A DNA stretch of 64,000 bases from Nitrosotalea devaniterrae (GTDB taxonomy: Archaea; Thermoproteota; Nitrososphaeria; Nitrososphaerales; Nitrosopumilaceae), in NCBI GenBank assembly GCA_900065925.1, contig LN890280.1, forward strand, positions 426,451 to 490,450. Reading direction: 5' to 3'. How positions within the stretch are numbered: position 1 is the first letter of the stretch; each line of letters begins with the position of its first letter. Of the stretch, positions 32,846 through 41,135 are shown in pieces. Made by a program: the position numbers and the translations under genes. The notes under the pieces are model-generated. The model saw only the letters and a list, made by a program, of their open reading frames with translations, did not search any database and was not told the DNA's origin.

Positions 32846-33589
32846 ATGGAAAAGGATCTAGAAAAATTTGATCTTGCTTGCACTTATCTGAAAAACGATC
32901 AAAATATGACGGCTCACAACATGTTCATGGATCTTGCTCAAAAGGAGATGAAAAATAACAACTACAAAGCTGGACTCTATCTCATACTTGCGTCTGAATG
33001 TAAATCAAGGCAAGGAAAAGAAAGAAAAGATGAACTCTTGGAAGCAGCTAAGCTTTACATTAAATTTGCAAAAAAGGACAAAAATAATTCAAACTATGCA
33101 TATCAGTGTGCAGCACGGTGCTTTCTTCGAATAGGGCACTATGGTGATGCCATGAAGGCATTTGAAGAGGCCCAAAAATATTCCCATGAAGTAGTTGAGG
33201 AAAAAAGGCCTATTGTTGTAGTTGATGATAGTCCTGCAATCCTATTGAGGATCCAAAGTTTTCTGCAGCAATTAGGCTATGATGATATACAAACTGTAGC
33301 AGATGGTAAATCCGCAATTAATCTTATTTCAAAACTTGTCAAATCAAAACAAAATCCTATTGTATTACTTGACATGGACTTGCCTGATCTAAAAGGTGAT
33401 GTAGTTGCAAGAACTCTCCTTGAATCAAAACCCGACATGTCTATCATATTGATAACTGCTGATGAAAAGTCTACACCGCGTGTTAGAAAGACAATTGGTT
33501 TTGGTTCTACTGCATTTGTTCAAAAACCGTTTTCAATAAATGAATTGAAAAATGCACTAGACACAACTAAAATGTCTGAAATCAAGTAA
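32846..33589 (+). CDS. TPR-like helical domain fused to response-regulator receiver
   Basis: A 247-residue protein. Residues 1-115 are helical repeats (NMFMDLAQKEMKNNNYKAGL, YAYQCAARCFLRIGHYGDAM), and 122-243 form a CheY-like receiver with the acid pair D127/D128, phosphoacceptor D176 (VLLDMDLPD) and lysine in FVQKPF. There is no DNA-binding output. ATG 32846 lies 26 bp after a TATA (TTATACG), and the frame upstream overlaps the scpA promoter. The receiver may control a partner bound by the helical domain; no histidine kinase is nearby. Confidence 0.88.
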   Translation: MEKDLEKFDLACTYLKNDQNMTAHNMFMDLAQKEMKNNNYKAGLYLILASECKSRQGKERKDELLEAAKLYIKFAKKDKNNSNYAYQCAARCFLRIGHYGDAMKAFEEAQKYSHEVVEEKRPIVVVDDSPAILLRIQSFLQQLGYDDIQTVADGKSAINLISKLVKSKQNPIVLLDMDLPDLKGDVVARTLLESKPDMSIILITADEKSTPRVRKTIGFGSTAFVQKPFSINELKNALDTTKMSEIK

Positions 33590-34088
33590 GCAATAACATT
33601 GACATGTTTAGCAGGTTTACATCCTTGATCTGAATTCCACTCATCTTGTAATCTATTATCTGGTCAGAGAATTTTTCTACTATTCTTGCGGATGGATTCT
33701 TTTCAACTCCTTCTACTCTTAGTACAACAATCATGTTCCAGTCTCCATCCACAGTTGCAACAAAAAGATAATTTGGTAAAGTTTTGATATAATTTTTTAT
33801 TGACTCTGTTATGTTATCCATGGATCTTGTTATTTTGAGTTTAAGGAATAATGCTTCAAACTGATCATTTGATGATATTCCACTCAAGACTGCTTTGTAA
33901 CCTTTGATGATTCCATTTTTTTCCAACCTTTCAATTCTTTTTCGGATGGTTCTGTCAGATACATCAACACCCAAATTTCTCAATTCTGTTGCTATTTCTT
34001 TTGAAGGTGTCCTTGCATTTTTGTTAAGAATGTTAATTATTTTTTGATCAACCTCATCTAATGTAGACCAATTTTTATCATCAGACAT
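33582..34088 (-). CDS. Lrp/AsnC-family transcriptional regulator
   Basis: A 168-residue regulator with an N-terminal helix-turn-helix (DQKIINILNKNARTPSKEIA ... VSDRTIRKRIERLEKNGIIKG) and a C-terminal RAM/AsnC sensor (LFVATVDGDWNMIVVL). Proteins of this class form dimers to octamers and respond to amino acids or other small molecules. It overlaps the convergent receiver-protein gene by 8 bp; tRNA-Tyr lies just upstream. Confidence 0.92.
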   Translation of the reverse strand: MSDDKNWSTLDEVDQKIINILNKNARTPSKEIATELRNLGVDVSDRTIRKRIERLEKNGIIKGYKAVLSGISSNDQFEALFLKLKITRSMDNITESIKNYIKTLPNYLFVATVDGDWNMIVVLRVEGVEKNPSARIVEKFSDQIIDYKMSGIQIKDVNLLNMSMLLLT

Positions 34089-34131
34089 GACTATGTAATT
34101 GAGTAATGACTTTTTGAAGTTTATGATATGG

Positions 34132-34252
34132 TCCCACGCGCAGGATTTGAACCTGCGACAACCCGGTTTCTGTAAGCCTGATAGGCTGAATGACGGTTAG
34201 CCGATGGCCAACCACTACAGCCGGAAGCTCTACCAGGCTGAGCTAGCGTGGG
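34132..34252 (-). tRNA. tRNA-Tyr(GUA) with a 47-nt intron
   Basis: Acceptor CCCACGC/GCGUGGG with discriminator A; C1-G72 is the archaeal tRNA-Tyr identity pair. D arm GCUCAGCCUGGUAGAGC, anticodon stem UCCGG/CCGGG, loop CUGUAG then an insertion, variable UUGUC and T arm GCAGG-UUCAAAU-CCUGC. The inserted 47 nt follow position 37 and contain two hairpins (GGUUGGCC/GGCUAACC and AGCCU/AGGCU). Removal leaves 74 nt with anticodon GUA. A TATA (TTTAATACG) lies about 29 bp upstream. Confidence 0.93.
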
Positions 34253-34383
34253 ACTGTTTCTCACGCGGTTTTTTCGTATTAAATAACTATCGATAATTCA
34301 TTTTTTTTAAAAAACTTTGGATCTAAATGATAAATTTTTGACTGATCAAATTACATATAAACAGGAAAGAAGGTCCCGATAAT

Positions 34384-34992
34384 GTGTCGGGGGCTATGTC
34401 TGAAGGTGGGTATGTATGTGTACCATATTTGCAAAACAATGATTTTGTTACATTAAGGGATAATTTTAAAAAATCTGATTTTATTGATGACATGTATTTT
34501 GTAACAGCTACATTTTCTGAAGATGGGCGAGCATATTTTCCATCACACTCTAACACATATCTTCTTGCTAGATTCAAAAATCGATCACAGATAATGAGTG
34601 AGGTTGAAAAATGCAATCCCGATACTCCTACATTTGTATTTACAAAAAATGATGAATTATTTGAAAGACTGACTAGTGATAATCTTAACTTGGTTTCAAT
34701 ATACTATCTTGAACATGTAGACTCGGAATCTGATCTATCTGATCTTGGTTTTATTGTGGCCAAACGTCATAGGGTGCGAAGAGCTGAATTGGGAAATCTC
34801 AAACTGTCTACAACGCAAACTCAAAAATTCACTTTTCCATATGAGGGAAATCTGATAGTTCTAGAGGTAACAAGCGACAATAAACATCAAGCTGATAACA
34901 AGTACTGTGAAAAGACAAGAAAAGAGGTACAAAGAAAAGGAATTGGAATGACAAGCCTTCTTAATTTGTCAGTAATCGAGAGACTGAAATAG
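34384..34992 (+). CDS. Hypothetical soluble protein, 202 aa
   Basis: GTG 34384 lies about 27 bp after TTACATATAAAC, a leaderless arrangement; ATG 34396 is an alternative. The protein is mixed alpha/beta with no cysteines beyond VCVPY, KCNPD and YCEKT, no membrane helix, and a basic C-terminal region (KRHRVRRAELGNLK, KTRKEVQRKG). I recognise no family. Its neighbour aIF5A begins 90 bp later with its own promoter. Confidence 0.7.
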   Translation: MSGAMSEGGYVCVPYLQNNDFVTLRDNFKKSDFIDDMYFVTATFSEDGRAYFPSHSNTYLLARFKNRSQIMSEVEKCNPDTPTFVFTKNDELFERLTSDNLNLVSIYYLEHVDSESDLSDLGFIVAKRHRVRRAELGNLKLSTTQTQKFTFPYEGNLIVLEVTSDNKHQADNKYCEKTRKEVQRKGIGMTSLLNLSVIERLK

Positions 34993-35082
34993 AGTTTTTG
35001 ACAAATATCGTTTTGAAGAGATCAATTGGAATTCTAAACAATAGTAGAAAAGTTATATACTCTTCTAAATTCTGTTTTGGTG

Positions 35083-35490
35083 ATGAGTAAGCCATCTGAG
35101 CTCGGTGCGCTAAAAATTGGCTCTTACATATTACTTCCAGTAGGTGGTCCAAATGAAGAACCCTGTAGAATAGTTGAATATGATACAAGTAAACCGGGTA
35201 AACACGGTGCAGCAAAAGCAAGAATTGTGGGAGTTGGAATCTTTGACAAGAAAAAATATTCTCACGTTTCACCAGTAAGTGCACAGGTTCAAGTTCCTCT
35301 CATCGATAAAAGAGTGGGTTCAATAATATCAAAAACTCCTTCCAGTGTTCAGATTATGGATTCTGAATCATTTGAAGTCTTTGACGCACAACAAATTGAA
35401 GATGAAATCAAAGAAAGAGTTTTGCAAGGTGTTGACGTTGAATACTGGAAAGTCATGGATAGAACTATTATAGTAAGAATCAAAAGTTAG
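35083..35490 (+). CDS. eif5A: Translation factor aIF5A
   Basis: A 135-residue factor with an N-terminal SH3-like barrel carrying the hypusination loop TSKPGKHGAAKAR (modified lysine K40) and a C-terminal OB fold. aIF5A rescues stalled peptide-bond formation. ATG 35083 is preferred over TTG 35077, as TTATATAC is centred 26 bp upstream. Confidence 0.95.
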   Translation: MSKPSELGALKIGSYILLPVGGPNEEPCRIVEYDTSKPGKHGAAKARIVGVGIFDKKKYSHVSPVSAQVQVPLIDKRVGSIISKTPSSVQIMDSESFEVFDAQQIEDEIKERVLQGVDVEYWKVMDRTIIVRIKS

Positions 35491-35492
35491 TT

Positions 35493-35560
35493 TGGATGCT
35501 GATGATGACGAGAAAAGCCAACTGACGGTATGATGAAGATTATGAGTATTGAAGCATCTA
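35493..35560 (+). ncRNA. Candidate C/D box sRNA, predicted guide for Cm34 of elongator tRNA-Met
   Basis: Ordered elements: 8-bp terminal stem (UGGAUGCU/AGCAUCUA), C box AUGAUGA (35502-35508), 13-nt guide, D' box CUGA (35522-35525), C' box AUGAUGA (35530-35536), 12-nt guide, D box UUGA (35549-35552, non-canonical first base). The second guide pairs with ACUCAUAAUC, the anticodon-loop sequence usual for elongator tRNA-Met, and the D+5 rule picks C34, a methylation known to be C/D-guided in archaea. A TATA (TATTATAG, 35466-35473) is centred 24-25 bp upstream. Confidence 0.75.
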
Positions 35561-35612
35561 TGCTTTTCAAATATTAGAACTAGTTATACGATACAACTTG
35601 TATTAATAAAAC

Positions 35613-35726
35613 ATGAAAGGATTATGTCATGTTTGTTTGGCATCTAATGTGGAAATCACTTTGAAGGGTAATCTTACCTTGTGTACTGATTGTTCAAGCC
35701 GTGTGAATACACTAGAAAAAAATTAA
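35613..35726 (+). CDS. 37-aa zinc-ribbon protein
   Basis: ATG 35613 opens 37 codons with C5-x2-C8 (GLCHVCLAS) and C24-x2-C27 (LCTDCSSR), a minimal zinc ribbon, ending EKN at TAA 35724-35726. TTATACG (35584-35590) is centred 26 bp before the ATG, a leaderless promoter. It precedes dph6 by 26 bp and may share its transcript. Function unknown. Confidence 0.75.
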   Translation: MKGLCHVCLASNVEITLKGNLTLCTDCSSRVNTLEKN

Positions 35727-35752
35727 TTGACTGGATATATTGTGAACTTGAA

Positions 35753-36436
35753 TTGAAACTGGCGTCTCTTTTTTCAGGCGGAAAGGATAGTACCTATGCA
35801 ATTTACAGAGCCAGGCAAGAGGGCCATGATATTGAATGCCTTGTTTCCATATTTCCAAAATCTGAAGAAAGTCACCTACTGCATTACCCAAACATTGCAG
35901 TTACATCACTACAGGCCAAATCTATGCAGATACCTCAGATCGTGGCTCATACTGATACTAGTGATTCTCAAACAGAACTTGATGAGTTACAAAATCTCTT
36001 GGAAAAAGCAAAAAGGAATTTTGGGATAGATGGCATTGTTCATGGAGGGCTGTTCAGTAATTACCAAAGAATACGTTTTGAAAAAATTGGAAGTAATCTT
36101 GATCTAAAAATAATATCACCATTGTGGCATATTGATCAAAAAAATTACATGCGCGAGTTATTAGAATCTAAATTCAAATTTATTGTAACTAGCGTTACAT
36201 CTGCAGGACTTGATCAAATATGGTTGGGAAGGGAAATAACCCTGGAAGACATGGAAGAACTTGTAAAACTATCTGTAAAACATGGTTTTAATTTGACATT
36301 TGAGGGTGGAGAGGCTGAAACGTTTGTTATTGATTGCCCTTTGTTTTACTCTCCAATTAGAATACTCAAAGCAAACAAGATCTGGGATGGTTATCGAGGA
36401 AGATTTGAAATAACCGAGGCCGTTTTAGAAAAGTAA
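35753..36436 (+). CDS. dph6: Diphthine-ammonia ligase (Dph6 family)
   Basis: A 227-residue PP-loop ATP pyrophosphatase: SLFSGGKDSTYAIYRA at the N-terminus, the EGHDIECLVSIFP strand, GIVHGGLFSNYQR and the C-terminal FEGGEAETFVIDCPLF typical of the family. It amidates diphthine on elongation factor 2. TTG 35753 (MKLASLFSGG) matches the usual family start; the open frame from 35690 overlaps the zinc-ribbon gene. The stop overlaps the srp54 start by 1 bp (TAATG). Confidence 0.9.
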   Translation: MKLASLFSGGKDSTYAIYRARQEGHDIECLVSIFPKSEESHLLHYPNIAVTSLQAKSMQIPQIVAHTDTSDSQTELDELQNLLEKAKRNFGIDGIVHGGLFSNYQRIRFEKIGSNLDLKIISPLWHIDQKNYMRELLESKFKFIVTSVTSAGLDQIWLGREITLEDMEELVKLSVKHGFNLTFEGGEAETFVIDCPLFYSPIRILKANKIWDGYRGRFEITEAVLEK

Positions 36437-37761
36437 TGCTAGATGGATTAAAGACAGGTCTAAGGGCAGCACTAAAAAAAATAGTAAACTCTTCTGCAGT
36501 TGACGAAGGCCTCATCAAAGAACTCTCAAAAGATATCCAAAGGGCTCTATTACAATCAGACGTAAATGTAAAACTTGTTTTTCAGATTACAAAAAATCTT
36601 GAGGAAAGATCTCTCAAGGAAACACCGCCACCAGGGCTTTCTCGAAAAGATCACATTGTAAAAATTCTATATGAAGAGCTTGCCAAACTACTTGGTACTG
36701 AAGAGCAATATGTGTTCCAGCCAGGCAAAGCAAACAAAGTACTGATGCTTGGAATTCAAGGTAGTGGAAAGACTACCGCAACTTCAAAACTTGCCAAATT
36801 ACTAACAAGGCAGGGCTATAGGGTTGCAGTTGTTGGCGCTGATACATATCGACCTGGTGCTCTTACTCAGCTTAGAACAATGTGTGAAAAGGCAAATGTA
36901 GAAGTATATGGTGAAGAAGGAAACAAGGATTCGCCTGATATTGTAAAAAATGGTCTAAAGCATTTTGAAGGACAAAATTTTGATATCATCCTAATAGACA
37001 CTGCAGGAAGACACAAGGAAGAAAAAGATCTTCTTGATGAAATGACCAAAATTGGAAAAATTGCAAATCCTGATCTTGCATTGCTGATAATTGATGGGAC
37101 AATTGGACAGCAGTGTTACAATCAAGCTGAAGCATTTCACAAGACAGTCCCAGTGGGAGGTATCATAATAACCAAATTGGATAGCAGCGCAAAAGGTGGA
37201 GGAGCTCTTGCAGCTGCAGCTGCAACAGGCGCTCAAATAATGTACATTGGAACAGGTGAGCGAATTGACGATCTTGAAAAGTTTTCCCCAACAAGATTTG
37301 TTGGAAGGATGCTTGGAATGGGTGATATTCAAGCATTGCTTGATATGGCAAAAAGACTCGAGACTGAAGGCAATGAAGATAGGCTAAAGAGAATATCGCA
37401 TGGAAAAATGAACATGGAAGATTTCTATTTTCAAATTGAGGAAGCAACAAAGGCTGGGGGGTTGCGTAATATCCTGGAAAACATGCCAGGCTTTTCTGGA
37501 ATGGTAAAAGAGGATCAGGTTGAACAACAAGAACAAAGAATGGAAAAATGGCGTTACATTATTCAATCTATGACAAAGGATGAAAAATCTGATCCTGATT
37601 TGATAAATGCATCAAGAGTAAAAAGAATTGCACGTGGCTCTGGCTGGCCAGAACATGAAGTAAAAGAGCTTCTCAAAGCATACAAAAATTCAAAGACCAT
37701 GATGAAAGCTTCCAAAGGAAGGCAGATGCAAGGAATGCTCAGGAAAATGGGGCTGGGCTAG
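36436..37761 (+). CDS. srp54: Signal recognition particle GTPase SRP54
   Basis: A 441-residue protein with an N-domain (residues 1-90), G-domain (MLGIQGSGKTT, DTYRPGALTQL, DTAGRHKEE, TKLDSSAKGGGAL) and a methionine-rich M-domain (MGDIQALLDMAKR to RQMQGMLRKMG) that binds 7S RNA and signal peptides. Full family length. Confidence 0.97.
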   Translation: MLDGLKTGLRAALKKIVNSSAVDEGLIKELSKDIQRALLQSDVNVKLVFQITKNLEERSLKETPPPGLSRKDHIVKILYEELAKLLGTEEQYVFQPGKANKVLMLGIQGSGKTTATSKLAKLLTRQGYRVAVVGADTYRPGALTQLRTMCEKANVEVYGEEGNKDSPDIVKNGLKHFEGQNFDIILIDTAGRHKEEKDLLDEMTKIGKIANPDLALLIIDGTIGQQCYNQAEAFHKTVPVGGIIITKLDSSAKGGGALAAAAATGAQIMYIGTGERIDDLEKFSPTRFVGRMLGMGDIQALLDMAKRLETEGNEDRLKRISHGKMNMEDFYFQIEEATKAGGLRNILENMPGFSGMVKEDQVEQQEQRMEKWRYIIQSMTKDEKSDPDLINASRVKRIARGSGWPEHEVKELLKAYKNSKTMMKASKGRQMQGMLRKMGLG

Positions 37762-37812
37762 TCATTCTAAAAAGATGTATCTAAATATGTTGTACTGTAT
37801 ACCTGAAATATC

Positions 37813-38493
37813 TTGTTGAACACCTATCAGTGTTATCAAGCACTGGGTCTCAAAGAGGGATCTTCAATTAAGGATGTAAAATATGCTTACAGAAAACTTG
37901 CTCTACAGTTTCATCCAGACAAGAATTCTTCTGATCAGGAAAGTACAAAATTCAAAGTGATAACTGAGGCCTATCAAATACTTCGTGCAGAATACAAAAA
38001 CAACGTTGCACAAAATTCCTCTGAAAAATACTATGACAAAGATTTCCAGAAAAAATCTGGATTTGCTTCTGGAGCATATTCCTGGGGGGCAAGAAAGTCT
38101 GATAGGAATCCAAATGAAGATTGGACTAAATATACAAAGTATGCCGAAAATGAATATCAAAATTTCTGGGCACATTATGAAAAGACTTTCTGGGATTATT
38201 ATGAAAAAGTAAGATCAGAAACAAGATCTGAGACTGAGCCTGTCCAAGTTGAAAATGACGTCTCTGTTTCTGTAAATGTTGACCCTGGTAGATGTATAGC
38301 ATGCTGTAGCTGTGAGACAATTGCACCATCTGTATTTAGAGTAGAAAAAAATGTCAAGGTAAATCCCAAGTCCAGGGTGATTAATGAACAAGGAGCAAAC
38401 TCTGAAAAAATACTTGATGCAGCACAGACATGTCCTACAAAAGCCATCAGTGTTTCAGAAAAAGAATCTTGTAGAAGACTGTATCCGTGGTAG
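37813..38493 (+). CDS. DnaJ-ferredoxin fusion protein
   Basis: The 226-residue protein has an N-terminal J domain (HPD at 34-36, LQFHPDKN), an aromatic linker (FWAHYEKTFWDYYEKV) and a C-terminal ferredoxin domain with C161-x2-C164-x2-C167 and a distant CP (C207). J-ferredoxin fusions are known from plant chloroplasts and Thaumarchaeota, where transfer from the plastid lineage was proposed. The J domain would stimulate DnaK while the cluster could sense redox. TTG 37813 is about 25 bp after a TATA-like CTAAATATG. dnaK is not in the window. Confidence 0.92.
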   Translation: MLNTYQCYQALGLKEGSSIKDVKYAYRKLALQFHPDKNSSDQESTKFKVITEAYQILRAEYKNNVAQNSSEKYYDKDFQKKSGFASGAYSWGARKSDRNPNEDWTKYTKYAENEYQNFWAHYEKTFWDYYEKVRSETRSETEPVQVENDVSVSVNVDPGRCIACCSCETIAPSVFRVEKNVKVNPKSRVINEQGANSEKILDAAQTCPTKAISVSEKESCRRLYPW

Positions 38494-38555
38494 CTGTATA
38501 ATTAAGATTAAAACACCTCATTTGTTTACTTGATGCACTGTTGAAAAAAACCAAG

Positions 38556-39704
38556 ATGAGTATAGTGATTGAAGAAACTAGGCAAATCTTGCGAGACTAT
38601 CGCCTTTGTGATTATTGTCTTGGGAGGATGTTTGCAAGCAAACTACGGTTAGTTTCACACAAAAATCTCGGAGAAAAAATTCGAAAAATCGTCAAACAAA
38701 GTAAACCAAAGTCATGCTATCTCTGTAAAAACCTAATGACTGAACTTGACGTATTTTTAAAAAAAATACTTGATATTTCAAAAGAATATGAATTCTCAAC
38801 ATTTCTAATAGGTGCAATTCTCCAGCCCTCAATTTTGGACCGCGATGATATCATACGTTCCAAATTCAAGCTTCGAGGTATTGCTGGAATAAAAAGCGAT
38901 GTTACAAGAGAGATGGGAAAACAATTTGGAAAAAAGACTAGGACTAAAGTTGACTATCAAAATCCTGATATTGTATTTACAATTGATTTCAAAAAAGATC
39001 AATGTGACATAAAACCGAAAGCGTTGATCCTGCAAGGTAGGTACATAAAAGAAACTAGGGGCATTCCGCAAAAACAAGAGTCTTGTAATAGGTGTGAAGG
39101 GAAAGGATGTTTTGTTTGTGATTTTCATGGAATATCTGAATTTAATAGTGTAGAGGGCCACATTGCTAAATTCTTATTTGAAAAATTTGGTGCTCAGCAA
39201 GCAAAAATCACTTGGATAGGAAGTGAGGATGAATCAAGTCTTGTTCTGGGAAATGGTAGGCCATTTTTTGTCAAGATGATAAACCCACATAAAAGAAAAA
39301 CCCAATTACCAAAAAAGATCAAACTTGATAATATTTCAATCTTAAATCTACGAATCGTATCGAAGGTTCCAACTGATCCGATTAAATTCAAAACAGATGT
39401 CTTATTGGAAATTGCCACCGAAAAAGACCTAGCACCGGGAGTGCTGGATGTATTACACAGTCTAAAAGATATGCCCATATCAATAAGTGAAAATCTGCCA
39501 TGGAAGAACCAAAAAAGAATTCATGACATTAAGATCAAAAAAATGGATACAAGATCATTTACTGTCTTGGTTACAATGGATGGTGGAATACCGTTAAAAC
39601 GACTTGTAACTGGGACTAATGTTGAACCAAACATCAGCATGTTGCTTGAAAACCAATGCAAATGTATCACATTTGATTTTCATAAAATAGTGTCTGGTAA
39701 CTAA
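38556..39704 (+). CDS. pus10: tRNA pseudouridine synthase Pus10
   Basis: A 382-residue enzyme. The N-terminal zinc module has CDYCLGRMF and CYLCKN, then a THUMP-like part, and CNRCEGKGCFVC inside the protein. The catalytic block is WIGSEDESSLVLGNGRPFFVKM with the catalytic aspartate in SED. Pus10 makes pseudouridine 54 and 55 in the archaeal T loop. ATG 38556 is preferred; TTG 38541 would add five residues. Confidence 0.92.
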   Translation: MSIVIEETRQILRDYRLCDYCLGRMFASKLRLVSHKNLGEKIRKIVKQSKPKSCYLCKNLMTELDVFLKKILDISKEYEFSTFLIGAILQPSILDRDDIIRSKFKLRGIAGIKSDVTREMGKQFGKKTRTKVDYQNPDIVFTIDFKKDQCDIKPKALILQGRYIKETRGIPQKQESCNRCEGKGCFVCDFHGISEFNSVEGHIAKFLFEKFGAQQAKITWIGSEDESSLVLGNGRPFFVKMINPHKRKTQLPKKIKLDNISILNLRIVSKVPTDPIKFKTDVLLEIATEKDLAPGVLDVLHSLKDMPISISENLPWKNQKRIHDIKIKKMDTRSFTVLVTMDGGIPLKRLVTGTNVEPNISMLLENQCKCITFDFHKIVSGN

Positions 39705-39818
39705 ATTTTTTCGAGTAATTATAACAAATACTAGTGAATCTTTTGATAAAACGAAACTGTTTAAAATTCATCTTCTATGTGTCAAGCTTTTATTATAGTC
39801 TAATTCAATCTTGTTCCA

Positions 39819-40526
39819 TTGGATCCTTTACTTAGAGTTCACGAAGCCAAAAAAAATGGATTGATTTCTGATAAAATTCATTCATTGATAGTAGAGAGGT
39901 TTGAGGTAGCCTTGTCTGGAATTCGTAGAATAGAAAAAGCATCAGGGATTAATTTTCCTCTTGCGTATGTGGAACCATCTATAGTTGTGTCTCATCCACA
40001 TGCTGGCTCTTTTGATTATGGCATACTGTTTGCAAGGACAATTCCTGTTGTTTCAAATGATAAACTAAACATCATAATCCAAATTACTGCACCTCTAATT
40101 GCTTATGGTCTCAAAGGTACAATACATGCCATTTTGGCACATGAATTTTTACACTATCTGGATTTGATCAGAAAAATATCCAAGATGGATATTGTGTCAG
40201 ATGAAATTAGTGGTAATCTTTTTGAGAGTAGTTATTCAGATTCTACTAGACTCTCTGAGCCTAGAGCAGTCTTTGATGACAAAACGCTTTTGTTGCATAT
40301 AACTAAAAAATTTCCGGAAGGATTTCGAGATTACAAACTAGAAGACAAGGTGATGAAACTCTGGATCGAAAAAAATCTCCCTGTGATAAACATAACCATG
40401 GATACCAACATAGCCAAAATTCCGGCTACCGCTATTGCAAACACTGTGATTGATCCACATCTTTTACAAAAATTAGATCAAATAGAACAAAAAGTTTCTC
40501 GTCTTAGAAAGAAGAAATTATACTAG
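39819..40526 (+). CDS. Putative zinc metalloprotease-like protein (HExxH)
   Basis: A 235-residue protein with H108-E-F-L-H112-YLDL inside a helix preceded by GTIHAILA, the zincin signature; a third ligand is not evident, although E/D-rich stretches follow. No signal peptide or membrane helix, so a cytoplasmic role is likely. A leaderless TTG start is supported by TTATAGTC about 25 bp upstream. Substrate unknown. A coiled-coil-like tail (LDQIEQKVSRLRKKK) ends the protein, and the S27ae gene begins 1 bp away on the other strand. Confidence 0.75.
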   Translation: MDPLLRVHEAKKNGLISDKIHSLIVERFEVALSGIRRIEKASGINFPLAYVEPSIVVSHPHAGSFDYGILFARTIPVVSNDKLNIIIQITAPLIAYGLKGTIHAILAHEFLHYLDLIRKISKMDIVSDEISGNLFESSYSDSTRLSEPRAVFDDKTLLLHITKKFPEGFRDYKLEDKVMKLWIEKNLPVINITMDTNIAKIPATAIANTVIDPHLLQKLDQIEQKVSRLRKKKLY

Positions 40527-40700
40527 TTATTGATTAAATTCAGTAAAACCACATTTGCCACAGCTTCGTCTGTTTTTGTGGTTGGACATGAATACACCCT
40601 TGCCACATCTTGAGCATTCTTTTTTGATTCTCTCTACTTTTTCTCCAGAAACTTTGTAATACTTGTACACTGATGGGCTTGATCCTTTCTTGCCTGCCAT
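40527..40700 (-). CDS. rps27ae: 30S ribosomal protein S27ae
   Basis: 57 residues with the zinc knuckle pairs CSRCGKG and CGKCGF and the start MAGKKGSSPSVYKYYKV. Here the archaeal form lacks the ubiquitin fusion of eukaryotes. It starts on the base shared with the S24e stop (TAATG) and is thus coupled to it. Confidence 0.95.
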   Translation of the reverse strand: MAGKKGSSPSVYKYYKVSGEKVERIKKECSRCGKGVFMSNHKNRRSCGKCGFTEFNQ

Positions 40701-41053
40701 TACTTACTCTCTTCCTTTGGAGCTTCGGCGGTTTCTGCAGCTGTTTCACCTTCTGCTTTTACAGCTGCGCCTTTTGCTTTTTCAATTCTTGCAAAGACTG
40801 CAGCCTTTAGATGTTCTTTGGCAAGTTTCTCGTCCTCATATACATAGAAACTTCCTGATACTACGGGTCTTCCAGTTTCATTTTTCAATAAAATTGGTAT
40901 TACAATTTTTCCTTCCAAATTGAACTTTTTTGAGATCATGTCTACTGCCTCTAGTTTTTTTAGTCTTCCAGATAGGCCTTTGAAATTACATGTGATTTCC
41001 CTTCTTGACAGTAGGGAGTTTTTTACATCTCGTGTAACTTCGATCATTGACAT
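40700..41053 (-). CDS. rps24e: 30S ribosomal protein S24e
   Basis: A 117-residue S24e: IEVTRDVKNSLLSRREI, the basic GLSGRLKKLEAV, GSFYVYEDEKLAKEH and an Ala/Glu/Lys-rich tail. ATG 41053 is preferred to TTG 41062 because GATTTATATG is centred about 28 bp upstream. Operon with S27ae. Confidence 0.95.
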   Translation of the reverse strand: MSMIEVTRDVKNSLLSRREITCNFKGLSGRLKKLEAVDMISKKFNLEGKIVIPILLKNETGRPVVSGSFYVYEDEKLAKEHLKAAVFARIEKAKGAAVKAEGETAAETAEAPKEESK

Positions 41054-41135
41054 GTAATCCAAGTCCTTTTAATTGTTCATATAAATCTTAACCGCTTCTA
41101 GATAACAATTTAAGAAATCAACATGTGAAAAATTC

